Assembly: GCF_024749165.1 (NCBI RefSeq)
Contig: NZ_CP087190.1
Coordinates: 2,887,501 to 2,951,500, forward strand
DNA length: 64,000 bases
Reading direction: 5' to 3'
Origin: Pseudomonas sp. B21-023
Lineage (GTDB): Bacteria > Pseudomonadota > Gammaproteobacteria > Pseudomonadales > Pseudomonadaceae
Shown piece by piece: positions 50,431-60,025 of the stretch. A program made the position numbers and the translations under genes. The notes below the pieces were generated by a model. The model worked only from the letters and a program-made list of their open reading frames with translations, made no database searches and had not been told where the DNA came from. Every line of letters starts with the position of its first letter. Position 1 is the first letter of the stretch.

Positions 50431-51321
50431 ATGTGGCGTGAGATGCAACCTGACCAGCGGTTCGATGTAGAGGTCGATGGCCACAACGTCGTGGTGTACA
50501 GCTTTGGCGAAGGTGACGAGGTGCTGCTGTGCCTCAATGGCGGGCCGGGGCTGCCTTGCGACTACCTGCGCGACGCCCATGCCTGGCTCAAGGACAAGGG
50601 TATCCGCGTGGTCGCCTTCGACCAGCTCGGCACCGGCGCCTCCGACCGCCCGGAAGACGACAGCCTGTGGAACATCACCCGCTACGTGGCCGAGGTCGAA
50701 CGCGTGCGCCAGGCCCTGGATCTGGGGCGCGTGCACATGCTTGGGCATTCCTGGGGCGGCTGGCTGGCAATCGAGTACGCCATTTATCACCCGCAGTCGC
50801 TGAAAAGTCTGATTCTCGAAAACACCGTCGGCGACATTCCGCACCTGATCACCGAGCTTGAACGCCTGCGCGGCGCGCTGGGCAGCGAGACCGTGGCGAT
50901 GATGCAGCGCCACGAGGCCCTGGGCACCCTCGACCATCCCCAGTACCAGGCGGCCATCACCCTGCTCAACTACCGCCATGTCTGCCGCCTCGAGCAGTGG
51001 CCCGCACCGATCCAGCGCTCGTTGGGCGACTGGAACATGGGCCCGTACAGCACCATGCAGGGCCCCAACGAGTTCCTTTATATCGGCAACCTCAAGGACT
51101 GGAATCGCCTAGAACAGATGGGCGAGTTCCGCATGCCGGTGCTGATCACCACCGGCCAGCACGACGAACTGACCCCCGCCTGCGCCATGCGCATGAACCT
51201 GGCCCTGCACGGCCGCGCCGAGCTGCACGTGTTCCCTAATAGCAGCCACATGCCGTTCTACGAAGAGCCCCAGGCCTATTTCCCGGTGTTGCTGGACTTC
51301 CTGCAGCGCAACCGGGGTTGA
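50431..51321 (+). CDS. proline iminopeptidase-family hydrolase 2
   Basis: A 296-residue S33-type hydrolase related to the one at 48499. The oxyanion motif is LLCLNGGPGLPCDYL (NGGPG), the nucleophile elbow HMLGHSWGGWLAIEYA, and the acid and histidine lie in TTGQHDELTPAC and FPNSSHMPFYE. It heads the ABC transporter operon, with a three-base gap to the first permease gene. In PipR-type loci such enzymes may process proline-containing plant peptides imported by the transporter. The ATG at 50431 has a CAGGAG site; 50410 is a longer alternative. Confidence 0.88.
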   Translation: MWREMQPDQRFDVEVDGHNVVVYSFGEGDEVLLCLNGGPGLPCDYLRDAHAWLKDKGIRVVAFDQLGTGASDRPEDDSLWNITRYVAEVERVRQALDLGRVHMLGHSWGGWLAIEYAIYHPQSLKSLILENTVGDIPHLITELERLRGALGSETVAMMQRHEALGTLDHPQYQAAITLLNYRHVCRLEQWPAPIQRSLGDWNMGPYSTMQGPNEFLYIGNLKDWNRLEQMGEFRMPVLITTGQHDELTPACAMRMNLALHGRAELHVFPNSSHMPFYEEPQAYFPVLLDFLQRNRG

Positions 51322-51324
51322 TCG

Positions 51325-52272
51325 ATGAACCTGGCACGTTACCGGTTCGTCCTTGTTCGCCCGTTGCAGTTGCTGCCGGTGCTGCTGGGCATCAGCATCA
51401 TCACCTTCGTGCTGGTGCGCTCGATCCCCGGCGACCCGGCGCGGGTACTGCTCGGCGCGCGCAGCACGCCGGACGCGATCGCGAAGATTCGCGCCCAGTT
51501 CGGCCTCGATGAGCCGATCTGGGTGCAGTACCTGTACTTCCTGAAGAACCTGCTCAACGGCGACCTGGGCAAGTCATTGCTGTACAAGGTCGATGCCCTG
51601 CCCCTGATCGCCGGGCGCATCGAGCCCACCTTGTTGCTGGTGCTGGGCAGCGTGCTGCTGGCGTTGCTGATCGCCGTGCCGCTGGCCACCCTCGCCGCCC
51701 GCCACAAGGGCGGCTGGACCGATAACCTGATCCGTCTGTTCACCACCGCCGGGCTCGGCCTGCCGGCCTTCTGGCTGGGGCTGATGCTGATCCTGCTGTT
51801 CAGCGTGCACTGGGGACTGTTCCCGGTGTCCGGCTATGGCCGCACCTGGCCAGACAAACTGCACCACCTGGTATTGCCGTGCCTGACCATCGCCCTGGCG
51901 CTCTCGGCGGTGCTGGTGCGCAACCTGCGCGCGAGCATTCTCCTTGAGCTGCAGGCCGACCACGTCACTGCCGCACGCGCCCGCGGCCTGGGCGAAGGCG
52001 CGATTCTGCGCCGACACGTTCTGCCCAACGCCATGCTGCCCACTATCAACCTGCTGGCGGTCAACATCGGCTGGCTGATCAGCGGCACCGTAGTGATCGA
52101 GAGCCTGTTCTCGCTGCCCGGCGTCGGCCAGCTGCTGGTGCGCGGCATCTTCACCCGCGACTATATGGTGGTCCAGGGCGTGGCCATGGTACTGGCCTGC
52201 GCCACGGTGGCGGTGAACTTCATCGCCGACGTGGTGACCACCGCCCTCGACCCGCGGGTGAACATCCAATGA
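51325..52272 (+). CDS. ABC peptide transporter permease (DppB-like)
   Basis: A 315-residue inner-membrane permease with six predicted helices. Family segments are LLPVLLGISIITFVLVRSIPGDPARVLLG, the six-helix core, and the ATPase-coupling loop TAARARGLGEGAILRRHVLPNAMLPTINLL (EAA-type motif). It pairs with the DppC-like gene that starts inside its stop (ATGA). Together they should form the membrane channel of a dipeptide/oligopeptide importer in the LuxR-controlled operon. Confidence 0.93.
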   Translation: MNLARYRFVLVRPLQLLPVLLGISIITFVLVRSIPGDPARVLLGARSTPDAIAKIRAQFGLDEPIWVQYLYFLKNLLNGDLGKSLLYKVDALPLIAGRIEPTLLLVLGSVLLALLIAVPLATLAARHKGGWTDNLIRLFTTAGLGLPAFWLGLMLILLFSVHWGLFPVSGYGRTWPDKLHHLVLPCLTIALALSAVLVRNLRASILLELQADHVTAARARGLGEGAILRRHVLPNAMLPTINLLAVNIGWLISGTVVIESLFSLPGVGQLLVRGIFTRDYMVVQGVAMVLACATVAVNFIADVVTTALDPRVNIQ

Positions 52273-53123
52273 GCCAGAGCCCCGCACTGGCGCTGCGCTG
52301 GCGCCTGGCCTGGCACTTGGGCAATGGCCGCCTGACGCTGTACTGCGGCCTGGCGATCGTCCTCGGCTGGTGCCTGCTGGCCCTGTGCGCGCCGTGGATA
52401 GCACCCTTCGACCCGCTGGCACAGGATGCCGACCTGCGGCTGGCCGCGCCCAGCCTGGCCCACCCCTTCGGCACCGACAACTTTGGTCGCGACATCCTTT
52501 CGCGAGTGATCTGGGGCGCGCGCATCGACCTGCAGATGGCGCTGATCGGGGTGATCTTCCCGTTCCTGCTCGGCACCTGCATCGGCGCGGTTTCCGGCTA
52601 TGTCGGCGGTTTGCTGGACAACGTCTGCATGCGCCTGGTCGATATCGTCCTGGCCTTCCCGTTCCTGGTGCTGATGCTGGCGATCATGGCCATCCTCGGC
52701 CCGGGCCTGGGCAGCTTCTACATCGCCATGGCCCTGGTCGGCTGGGTGTCATATGCGCGGTTGATCCGCTCGCAGATCCTGGTGCTCAAGCAAGGCGATT
52801 TCGCCCTGGCGGCCAGGAGCCTGGGGTTCAGCCACCGACGTGTGCTGTTCGGCCACCTGCTGCCCAACGCCCTGTTCGGTTCGGTGGTGTTCTGCATGTC
52901 GGACGCGGTGCTGGTGCTGCTCAATGGCGCGGCCGTCAGCTACCTGGGCCTTGGCGTGCAGCCGCCCACCCCGGAGTGGGGCACCATGGTGGCCGAGGGG
53001 CAGAGTTTCATCACCAGCGCCTGGTGGATCTGCACCTTCCCGGGCCTGGCGGTGGTGACCCTGGCCATGGGCTTCAGCCTGCTGGCCGACGGCGTCGCCG
53101 AGCTTCTGGGAGACCGCACATGA
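52269..53123 (+). CDS. ABC peptide transporter permease (DppC-like)
   Basis: A 284-residue permease with an N-terminal helix (LTLYCGLAIVLGWCLLALCAPWIAPFDPLAQD) and the HPFGTDNFGRDILSRVIWGARIDLQMALI signature of DppC/OppC proteins. The coupling loop is ALAARSLGFSHRRVLFGHLLPNALFGSVVF, and AVSYLGLGVQPPTPEWGTMVAEGQSF is also typical. It overlaps the preceding permease and the following ATPase gene by four bases each, so the operon is tightly coupled. Confidence 0.93.
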   Translation: MSQSPALALRWRLAWHLGNGRLTLYCGLAIVLGWCLLALCAPWIAPFDPLAQDADLRLAAPSLAHPFGTDNFGRDILSRVIWGARIDLQMALIGVIFPFLLGTCIGAVSGYVGGLLDNVCMRLVDIVLAFPFLVLMLAIMAILGPGLGSFYIAMALVGWVSYARLIRSQILVLKQGDFALAARSLGFSHRRVLFGHLLPNALFGSVVFCMSDAVLVLLNGAAVSYLGLGVQPPTPEWGTMVAEGQSFITSAWWICTFPGLAVVTLAMGFSLLADGVAELLGDRT

Positions 53124-54106
53124 GCACTGCCCTGCTTCAGGTTCGCGAACTGAGCGTCATCGCCCGCGCCGGCCAACGCGATATCACCCTGGTCGATCGC
53201 CTGTCCTTCGACCTCGGCGAGGGTGAGATCCTCGGCCTGGTGGGCGAAAGCGGTTCGGGCAAGACCCTGGCCTGTCGTGCCCTGATGCGCCTGCTGCCGT
53301 CACCGAACCTGCGCCTCGAAGGCCAGGCCGTGCGCCTGGCCAGCAACGACCTGCTGCGCCTGGACGAAGCCGGCATGCGCCGTATGCGCGGCCGCGAGCT
53401 GGGCATGATCTTCCAGAACCCCAGCAGCCACCTCGACCCACTCATGCGCATCGGCGCGCAGATCGCCGAAGGCATCCGCCTGCACCAGGGCGCCTCGCGT
53501 CGCGAGGCACGGGCCGAGGCCATCGAGGTGCTGCGCCAGGTCGGCATCCCCGACCCGAAAACCCGGGTCGACAGCTATCCCCACGAGTTCTCCGGCGGCA
53601 TGCGGCAACGGGCGATGATCGCCGTGGCCCTGGGCTGCAACCCCAAGGTGCTGATCGCCGACGAACCGACCACGGCGCTGGATGTGACCGTGCAGGCGCA
53701 GATCCTGCGGCTGCTGCTGGAGCTGCGCGACCGCCGCGGCCTGTCGATGATCCTGATCAGCCATGACCTGGGTGTGGTGGCGCAGACCTGCGACAGTATC
53801 GCCGTGATGTATGCCGGGCGCCTGTGTGAACATGGCGCCAAGCAGGCCCTGCTCAGCCAGCCGCGCCATCCCTACAGCGCCGGGCTGCTGGCCTGCCACC
53901 CCGCGGCGCGGCGGCACACGGGGCTGATGAACACCATTGCCGGGCAACCGCCGCTGCTCGACGCCCTACCCGCAGGGTGCCGATTCGAGCCGCGCTGCCC
54001 CCAGGCTACGCCTGACTGCCGGGCACAATTGCCGGAACTGCGCGTGATCGGCCCCGGGCATCGTCTGGCCTGCTATACCCCGCTGCTGGCCGGAGGCCTG
54101 TCATGA
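53120..54106 (+). CDS. ABC peptide transporter ATPase (DppD-like)
   Basis: A 328-residue ABC ATPase. Walker A is [16 protein letters not shown], the signature is [17 protein letters not shown], Walker B is [14 protein letters not shown], and the H-loop is ILISHDLG. The C-terminal oligopeptide-transport extension ([14 protein letters not shown]) is present, with cysteines that in some members bind an iron-sulfur cluster. The start ATG at 53120 overlaps the permease stop. It works with the DppF-like ATPase that follows. Confidence 0.93.
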   Translation: MSTALLQVRELSVIARAGQRDITLVDRLSFDLGEGEILGLVGESGSGKTLACRALMRLLPSPNLRLEGQAVRLASNDLLRLDEAGMRRMRGRELGMIFQNPSSHLDPLMRIGAQIAEGIRLHQGASRREARAEAIEVLRQVGIPDPKTRVDSYPHEFSGGMRQRAMIAVALGCNPKVLIADEPTTALDVTVQAQILRLLLELRDRRGLSMILISHDLGVVAQTCDSIAVMYAGRLCEHGAKQALLSQPRHPYSAGLLACHPAARRHTGLMNTIAGQPPLLDALPAGCRFEPRCPQATPDCRAQLPELRVIGPGHRLACYTPLLAGGLS

Positions 54107-55077
54107 CCACGCTGTTGCAGGTCAACGACCTGCATGTGCAGTTCCCCGCCCCGGGCGGCGGCCTGTTGAACCTGCGTCCACGCAAGGTCAACGCCGTCAA
54201 CGGCGCTTCACTGAGCCTCGCCGCCGGCGAGGCCCTGGGCCTGGTGGGCGAGTCGGGCTGCGGCAAGAGCACCCTGGCCCGGGCCATCCTGCAGCTGACC
54301 CCGGCCAGCAGCGGCCAGGTGCTGTTCGACGGCAGCGACATGCACCAGGGCAACCGCGTGGATATCGAGCGCCTGCGCCGCGAGACCGCGATGATCTTCC
54401 AGGACCCGTACAGCGCGCTCAATCCACGCCAGCGCATCGGCCAGATCCTCGCCGAGGTGCTGCAGGTGCAGCGCAAGGTGCCCGCCGCGCAGATCCCCGC
54501 CCGGGTCGCCGAACTGCTCGGCCTGGTCGGCCTGCGCGCGGAACTCGCCGAGCGCAAGCCCGGTTCGCTCAGTGGCGGCCAGTGCCAGCGGGTCGGCATC
54601 GCCCGGGCGCTGGCGGTCGAGCCGAGGCTGATCGTCGCCGACGAGTGCGTTGCCGCCCTCGACGTGTCGATCCAGGGGCAGATCATCAACCTGCTGCTGG
54701 AACTGCGCCAGCGCATGGGCCTGGCCCTGCTGTTCATCACCCACGACCTGGGCGTGGTACGCCACCTGTGCGACCGGGTGGCGGTGATGTACCTGGGGCG
54801 GATCGTCGAGGAAGGCCCGGTGGCCGAGGTCTTCGACGACCCGCGCCATCCCTACACCACCGCGCTGGTACAGTCCATCGCCGACATCGACCCGGCCCGG
54901 CGCCTGCCGCAGCACCCGCTGGCCGGCGAGCCGCCGAGCCCGCTGCAGCCGCCGTCCGGCTGCGCCTTTCACCCACGTTGCCGACACGCGCTGCCCCAGT
55001 GCGGCGCAGACATTCCCCCCAGCCACGCAGAGGGCAACCGGCACCATGCCTGCGTCCACCCGCGACTGCCGTGTTGA
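54103..55077 (+). CDS. ABC peptide transporter ATPase (DppF-like)
   Basis: A 324-residue ABC ATPase. Walker A is LVGESGCGKSTLARAIL, the signature LSGGQCQRVGIARALA, Walker B LIVADECVAALDVS, with the D-loop beginning VSIQG, and the H-loop is FITHDLGVVRHLC. A cysteine replaces the usual proline in the DEPV/DEPT position (DECVA). The oligopeptide-type C-terminal extension (CAFHPRCRHALPQCG) is intact. Overlaps the preceding ATPase gene by four bases and precedes the binding protein gene by 34 bases. Confidence 0.92.
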   Translation: MTTLLQVNDLHVQFPAPGGGLLNLRPRKVNAVNGASLSLAAGEALGLVGESGCGKSTLARAILQLTPASSGQVLFDGSDMHQGNRVDIERLRRETAMIFQDPYSALNPRQRIGQILAEVLQVQRKVPAAQIPARVAELLGLVGLRAELAERKPGSLSGGQCQRVGIARALAVEPRLIVADECVAALDVSIQGQIINLLLELRQRMGLALLFITHDLGVVRHLCDRVAVMYLGRIVEEGPVAEVFDDPRHPYTTALVQSIADIDPARRLPQHPLAGEPPSPLQPPSGCAFHPRCRHALPQCGADIPPSHAEGNRHHACVHPRLPC

Positions 55078-55111
55078 CCCACCCCACATGACCATCAAAC
55101 GGAGCTTGAGC

Positions 55112-56653
55112 ATGAAACCCACCGCATTGAAGTTACTCACCGCCGCCGTGCTGGCTGCCAGCACCCTGGCCGGCGGCATGGCCCAGGCCGCCGGCGTGCT
55201 GACCATCGGCTGCCGCGAGGAGAGCACCACCTTCGACCCGATCAAGAGCGCGCAGAACCGCGACAGCTGGGTCTTCGCCAACGTCTACGACGTGCTGGTG
55301 CGTGTCGATAACAGCGGCACCAAGCTGCTGCCGGGCCTGGCCGAAAGCTGGAAGGTCTCCGACGACGGCCTGACCTACACCTTCAAGGTTCGCGACGCCA
55401 AGTTCTCCGACGGCTCGCCGCTGACTGCCAGCGATGCGGCGTTCTCCCTGCTGCGCATCCGCGACAACCCCGGCTCGCTGTGGGCCGACTCCTACAAGAT
55501 CATCGACAAGGCCGAGGCGCCGGATGACCGCACCCTGGTGGTGACCCTGAAGAACAAGTCGGTGCCGTTCCTCGCCCAGCTGGCCACCGCCAACGTGTCG
55601 ATCCTGTCGAAAAAGGCCATGGACGCCATCGGCGAAGAGGCCTACGCCCAGGAGCCGGTGACCTCCGGCGCGTTCAAGGTCAAGGAATGGCTGCGCGGCG
55701 ACCGTGTGGTCCTGGAAAAGAACCCCTACTTCTGGGAAGCCGACAAGGTCAGCCTGGACGGCGTGGAATGGATCTCCATCCCCGATGACAACACGCGCAT
55801 GCTCAAGGTCCAGGCCGGCGAGCTGGACTCGGCGATCTTCGTGCCATTCTCCCGCGTCGACGCGCTGCAGAAAGACAAGAGCCTGACCATCCACATCGAC
55901 CCGTCGACCCGCGAGGACCACCTGCTCATCAACCATGAGAAAGGCCTGCTGGGCAAGGTCGAGGTGCGCGAGGCCATCGACCTGGCGATCGACAAGAAGG
56001 CGCTGGTGGAAACCGTGACCTTCGGCCATGGCGAGGCGGCCTACTCGTACATCCCCAAGGGTGCGCTGTACCACAATGCCAACAACCCGCAACGCCCGTT
56101 CGACCCGGCCAAGGCCCGTGAACTGCTGAAGAAGGCTGGTGCCGAGGGGCTCAAGGTCAACTACGTGGTCAACGCCGGCAACGAGGCCGACGAGCAGATC
56201 GCCGTGCTGGTGCAAAAGCAGCTGGCCGATGTCGGCATTACCGCCAACCTGCAGAAAGTAGACCCGACCCAGAGCTGGCAGATGCTGGTCGACGGCGACT
56301 ACGACCTGTCGGTGATGTACTGGACCAACGACGTGCTCGACCCGGACCAGAAGACCACCTTCGTGCTTGGCCACGACACCAACCAGAACTACATGACCCG
56401 CTACCACAACGACAAGGTCAAGGAGCTGGTGGCCGCGGCCCGGGTGGAAACCGACCCGGTCAAGCGCAAGCAGATGTACCAGGACCTGCAGAAGCTCGCC
56501 AAGCAGGACGTGCACTGGATCGACCTGTACTACAGCCCGTACATCAACATCTCGCGCAGCAATATCCAGAACTTCCTGCAGAACCCGTTGGGCCGTTTCA
56601 CGCTTGAGGAAACGGTAAAGCAGGATGCAGGGGTGAAGACTGCACAGAAGTGA
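55112..56653 (+). CDS. ABC peptide transporter substrate-binding protein
   Basis: A 513-residue periplasmic binding protein of the DppA/OppA (SBP_bac_5) family. A signal peptide (MKPTALKLLTAAVLAASTLAGGMAQAA) is followed by TIGCREESTTFDPIKSAQNRDSWVFANVYDVLVR and LLPGLAESWKVSDDGLTYTFKVRDAKFSDGSPLTASDAAFSL, typical of the family. Later parts include YSYIPKGALYHN and VNYVVNAGNEADEQIAVLVQKQLADVGITANLQKVD. It determines the transporter's ligand; in related loci this may be a peptide or an ethanolamine-type plant compound. The ATG at 55112 has a GGAG site. A strong terminator follows. Confidence 0.93.
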   Translation: MKPTALKLLTAAVLAASTLAGGMAQAAGVLTIGCREESTTFDPIKSAQNRDSWVFANVYDVLVRVDNSGTKLLPGLAESWKVSDDGLTYTFKVRDAKFSDGSPLTASDAAFSLLRIRDNPGSLWADSYKIIDKAEAPDDRTLVVTLKNKSVPFLAQLATANVSILSKKAMDAIGEEAYAQEPVTSGAFKVKEWLRGDRVVLEKNPYFWEADKVSLDGVEWISIPDDNTRMLKVQAGELDSAIFVPFSRVDALQKDKSLTIHIDPSTREDHLLINHEKGLLGKVEVREAIDLAIDKKALVETVTFGHGEAAYSYIPKGALYHNANNPQRPFDPAKARELLKKAGAEGLKVNYVVNAGNEADEQIAVLVQKQLADVGITANLQKVDPTQSWQMLVDGDYDLSVMYWTNDVLDPDQKTTFVLGHDTNQNYMTRYHNDKVKELVAAARVETDPVKRKQMYQDLQKLAKQDVHWIDLYYSPYINISRSNIQNFLQNPLGRFTLEETVKQDAGVKTAQK

Positions 56654-56660
56654 AGGTCAG

Positions 56661-56685
56661 GGGGCGGCTGATGGCCGCCCCTTTT
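56661..56685. terminator. Rho-independent terminator
   Basis: GGGGCGGC at 56661-56668 and GCCGCCCC at 56674-56681 with a five-base loop, followed by TTTTCCTTT. It lies between the transporter operon and the convergent gene at 56690 and ends the plus-strand operon. Confidence 0.85.
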
Positions 56686-56689
56686 CCTT

Positions 56690-58836
56690 TCACACCTTGG
56701 CCTTGCGCCGCCGCAACCACATCCAGCCCCCCCCGCCAACACCACCAACCCCACCGGTAGCACCTGCGCCTTGTACGGCCGCAATGCCGCCCGCGCGGCA
56801 TCCAGCTTCTCTGCCACGTAGCGTTTGTTGGCCTGGTCGAAGCGGGGCGCTTCGCACTGGTTGCCGAAATCCTCTGCCCACTGCACAAACGGCCCCTGCT
56901 GGACATAACGCTTGTACAGCGCGCTTTCCTGATCGGTGCCCGGCACCCAGCCCGCCGCCGTGCACAGCACCGCGGCGAAGGCCTGGCTGCTGCGCGGCAA
57001 CTGGTCCGCAGCCTGGTTGGCCAGGTCGGCGGCGACATAACGATAGTGGTAGCGTTGGTCTGGCTTGGCCTCGGTCGCCAACTGGCGCTGCACCTCGCCG
57101 GCACCGATGAACGGCCCGGGCTGCAGGGTGGCACTGCCCAGGCTGAAGCTGCCGCCCAGCCAGGCATAGTCCGGCGCCATTTCGTAGCCGAGGATCTCCA
57201 TGCCGGCGCCGCGTGCCATGGTGGCCGCGGCAAACAGCGCCTCGGCGCGGCCCGTGGGCGTCCAGCGCGAGACGGCCTCCTGGCGGTGCTGGCCGTAGGC
57301 CTTGGCGTCGGCCTGCAACTGCGCCGTGGCGAAGTAACCGGGCGCCTCATCGTAACGGCCTTCGCGCAGCAGGCGGCGGCCCAGCAACTCACGCAGCTGC
57401 GTCGCCACCGGCCGCGGTGCATAGCCGCCCTCTTCCACCTTGGGCGCTGGCGCCGCCGGCACATGGGCGTCGACATAGCCCTTGAGCTCGTCCAGGGTCA
57501 GCACGCGGTCGGCCACGTTGGCCGTATCCTGCCAGTAGATGTCCTGGCTGCGGTACAGCAAGTCGAAGGCCTGCAGGTAGTCGCCGCGCTCCAGTGCCAG
57601 TATCGCGCCCTCGCCTTCGACCCGGCAGCCGGGCTTCACGCTTTCGTAGTCCCAATCGGGCGTCTGTCTCGAGCCCCACGACTCTTCGCGGGGGAACGCG
57701 GCGGCGGCCTTGGCATAGGCAGCGGCGGCCTGGGCCTTGTCACCGTCGCGCAAGGCCAGCTTGGCGCGCAGCCACCAGGCAAGGCCGGTATCGCCAGCCT
57801 GCTGCAGATAGCTCCTGGTCGCGGCATAGTTGCCTTGCTGATAGGTCAACGCAGCCAAGCGGTCGGCGTCTTCCAGCTGGTCGCCGACACTGGCCTGCAG
57901 CAACGCGGGCAGGCGCCGGGCCTGGGTTGTCGGCTGGCCGTCGTAGTCCCAACCGACATGGCTGAGCAGATAGGCGGTGAGCAGCTTGCGTGGCATCGGT
58001 TGTGCCAACTGCGTCTTCAGCTGTTCATCCGGCAGGCTCACCAGTTCGTTGGCAAGCTGCCTGAGCGAGCTGTAGCCGCTGCCCGAGCCCAGACGGCTCT
58101 GGCTGGCATACAAGCGGATGGCGCTGTTCCAGTCGCCAGCGAGCTTGGCCAGGCGGGCCTCCTCGCCAAGGCTGGCAACCCCCAGTTCCAATGGGTCGCT
58201 GAAGCCTTCGGCGCTGAGCGCGCGGGCTTGCTGGAAAGCCTCGCGCGCCTGGGCTTGCAAGGCCTGCGGGGTCTGTTGCGGATCATCACTGGCCTCGAAG
58301 CTCCGGGCCATCAAGGCCCGCCCCAGCGAGTAGGCCGCCCAGGTGCTGCGCAGCTTGCGTTGTTCAGCTGGCAGGGCCAGCACCTTGGCGAAATAATCCG
58401 CCGCCAGGGCGTGGTCGTTGGTGTCGAAAGCCACTGCGCCGGCAATGTACAGGCGCAGTTCATCCGGCAGTTCGGCGCCCTGCTCCAGCACTTGTTGCGG
58501 ATCCGCCAGGGCCCGCAGTTGCGCGACCTTCTCGCGCAGCGATTGCGGTAGCTCGCTTGCCTCGATACGGCTGCGCTGCTCACGGTAAGGTCGGTCGTTA
58601 TCGTCACTGTCCCAGTAAGGCGTCAGGGTCGCATCGGTGGCGGGCTTGAGGCCTGCAATCTGCTCGCCGAGGCGATTCACCTCGAAGCCGAAATTGCCCT
58701 CCGGCAACTCGGCCAGGGTGTGCGCTCGGTCGCCGAGCAACTGCATCGGGAAGTCCGTGCCACAGGCCAGCGCCGGAACGGCCGGCACGCACAGGGACAG
58801 GCACAGCAGGCGCCGGGGCCAGTTACGGGTAGACAT
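56690..58836 (-). CDS. exported repeat protein with late frameshift at a G-tract
   Basis: A protein of about 715 residues with a Sec signal (LLCLSLCVPAVPALACG) and many TPR-like helices (for example DHALAADYFAKVLALPAEQRKL and EDADRLAALTYQQGNYAATRSYLQQAG). Near the C-terminus the membrane-anchor-like LPVGLVVLAGG should lead to WMWLRRRKAKV and a stop at 56690, but the eight-C tract at 56727-56734 (nine or six expected) shifts the frame, so the protein as read runs on to 56530, antisense to the transporter gene. Whether this is real or a sequencing indel is open. It overlaps the DUF3142 gene upstream by 14 bases. Function unknown. Confidence 0.72.
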
Positions 58837-60025
58837 TCCATGCTCCTTGATCGATTCCATGGCAGCGCGCCCAGCCGAGGATGCGCCGGCCGCCAGCGGC
58901 GAGACGCGCGCTGGACTGGCGGTTGAAAGTGAGGTGTCGCGGGGATTGCTGCAAGCGGTAGCCGTTGAGCCCGTCGGCGGCGTCACAGGATTCGACGTCC
59001 AGCTCTACCCGCGCAGGCATCGGCAGGTCGAGATTGCCGACATTGACCAGCGTGATGTCGCGCAGCCCCGCCTGCCCGGACAGCTCGACCCGCCATTGGC
59101 TGGCGAGCGCATCGCCCCGCGCCACCGCGCTCAAGGTGGTCAGGCTCCAGGCGCGGCGGTCGCCGGGCAACGGCAGGCGGAACCAGATCAGCCCGGCCAG
59201 GTGCGCAGGTGGCTGGTTGCGCAATTGTCTGCCCAGGTCCGCCAATTGCTGTGGATCGGCCAGCAGTTCGCGGCGTTCGCCACCACGGTTCAAGGGCGTT
59301 TCGCTTTCCACAACGGGCGCGCCGCCGGTGTCGGGCAGCAACGCGACGCCATAGGCGGGCAAGGCCAGGTAGAACGGCTTGTCGCCGACGCGACTCCAGC
59401 GTTCGGCCCATTGCCTGGCCTGTGCCGGATCGAACAGGCCGCGACGCGGGTCGCTCACTGCGTGCACCTGCAACACACTGCTGTCCACCACCTGCAACAG
59501 CGACGGCAGGTGCGGGCTGCCGAGCCAGGCGGGCAATGCGGTAATGCTCAGCTTCAGGCCCGGTGGCAGTTGTTCGCGCAGCTGCAGGAGAAATTCGCCA
59601 TAGTCTGCAAGGCGAGCGCTGCCACTGTCATGGTCGATCTCCAACCCATCCAAGGGCACACCCACGGCCTGCCAGTCCGCCAGCAGGCGCGCCATCTGTG
59701 GGCCTGCCTCCTGCAGGTCGAGCGCCGGCAGCTGGCCGTCCAGGCGCACCACCGCGATCACCGGCCGGCCATCGGCCTTGAGCTGTGGCAGGTCGACCAG
59801 CGCCCTGCTCCACCCGGCCTTGGGCTGCGCTTGCAATGCCAGCACGCGCAAGGTCGAAAAGTCGGCGCGGCTGTCCGCCAGGGCCTGCTCGTGGACGGGT
59901 TGCCATTGGCGTTGCCAGATATAGAGCTGCTGGTCGAGGGGCGGTGCGGGTTCTGGCTGGCAGCCGGCGAGCGCTCCGAGCACGATACAGAAGCACAGGT
60001 GACGCAGGGACGGGGTGACGGGCAT
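58823..60025 (-). CDS. DUF3142 lipoprotein
   Basis: A 400-residue lipoprotein. MPVTPSLRHLCFCIVLGALAGCQPEP contains the lipobox ALAGC. The rest matches DUF3142: YIWQRQWQPVHEQALADSRADFSTLRVLALQ near the start and VPLDGLEIDHDSGSARLADYGEFLLQLREQLPPGLKLSITALPAWLG in the middle, which resembles a TIM-barrel glycoside hydrolase-like fold with acidic residues (EIDHD). It overlaps the downstream repeat protein and is probably co-transcribed with it. The substrate is unknown; a polysaccharide link is a guess from the fold. Confidence 0.85.
   Translation of the reverse strand: MPVTPSLRHLCFCIVLGALAGCQPEPAPPLDQQLYIWQRQWQPVHEQALADSRADFSTLRVLALQAQPKAGWSRALVDLPQLKADGRPVIAVVRLDGQLPALDLQEAGPQMARLLADWQAVGVPLDGLEIDHDSGSARLADYGEFLLQLREQLPPGLKLSITALPAWLGSPHLPSLLQVVDSSVLQVHAVSDPRRGLFDPAQARQWAERWSRVGDKPFYLALPAYGVALLPDTGGAPVVESETPLNRGGERRELLADPQQLADLGRQLRNQPPAHLAGLIWFRLPLPGDRRAWSLTTLSAVARGDALASQWRVELSGQAGLRDITLVNVGNLDLPMPARVELDVESCDAADGLNGYRLQQSPRHLTFNRQSSARLAAGGRRILGWARCHGIDQGAWNVYP

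Noticed and set aside
56530..56689. C-terminal extension of the exported repeat protein to 56530
   Set aside because: It is antisense to the end of the transporter binding protein and arises from the G-tract frameshift.
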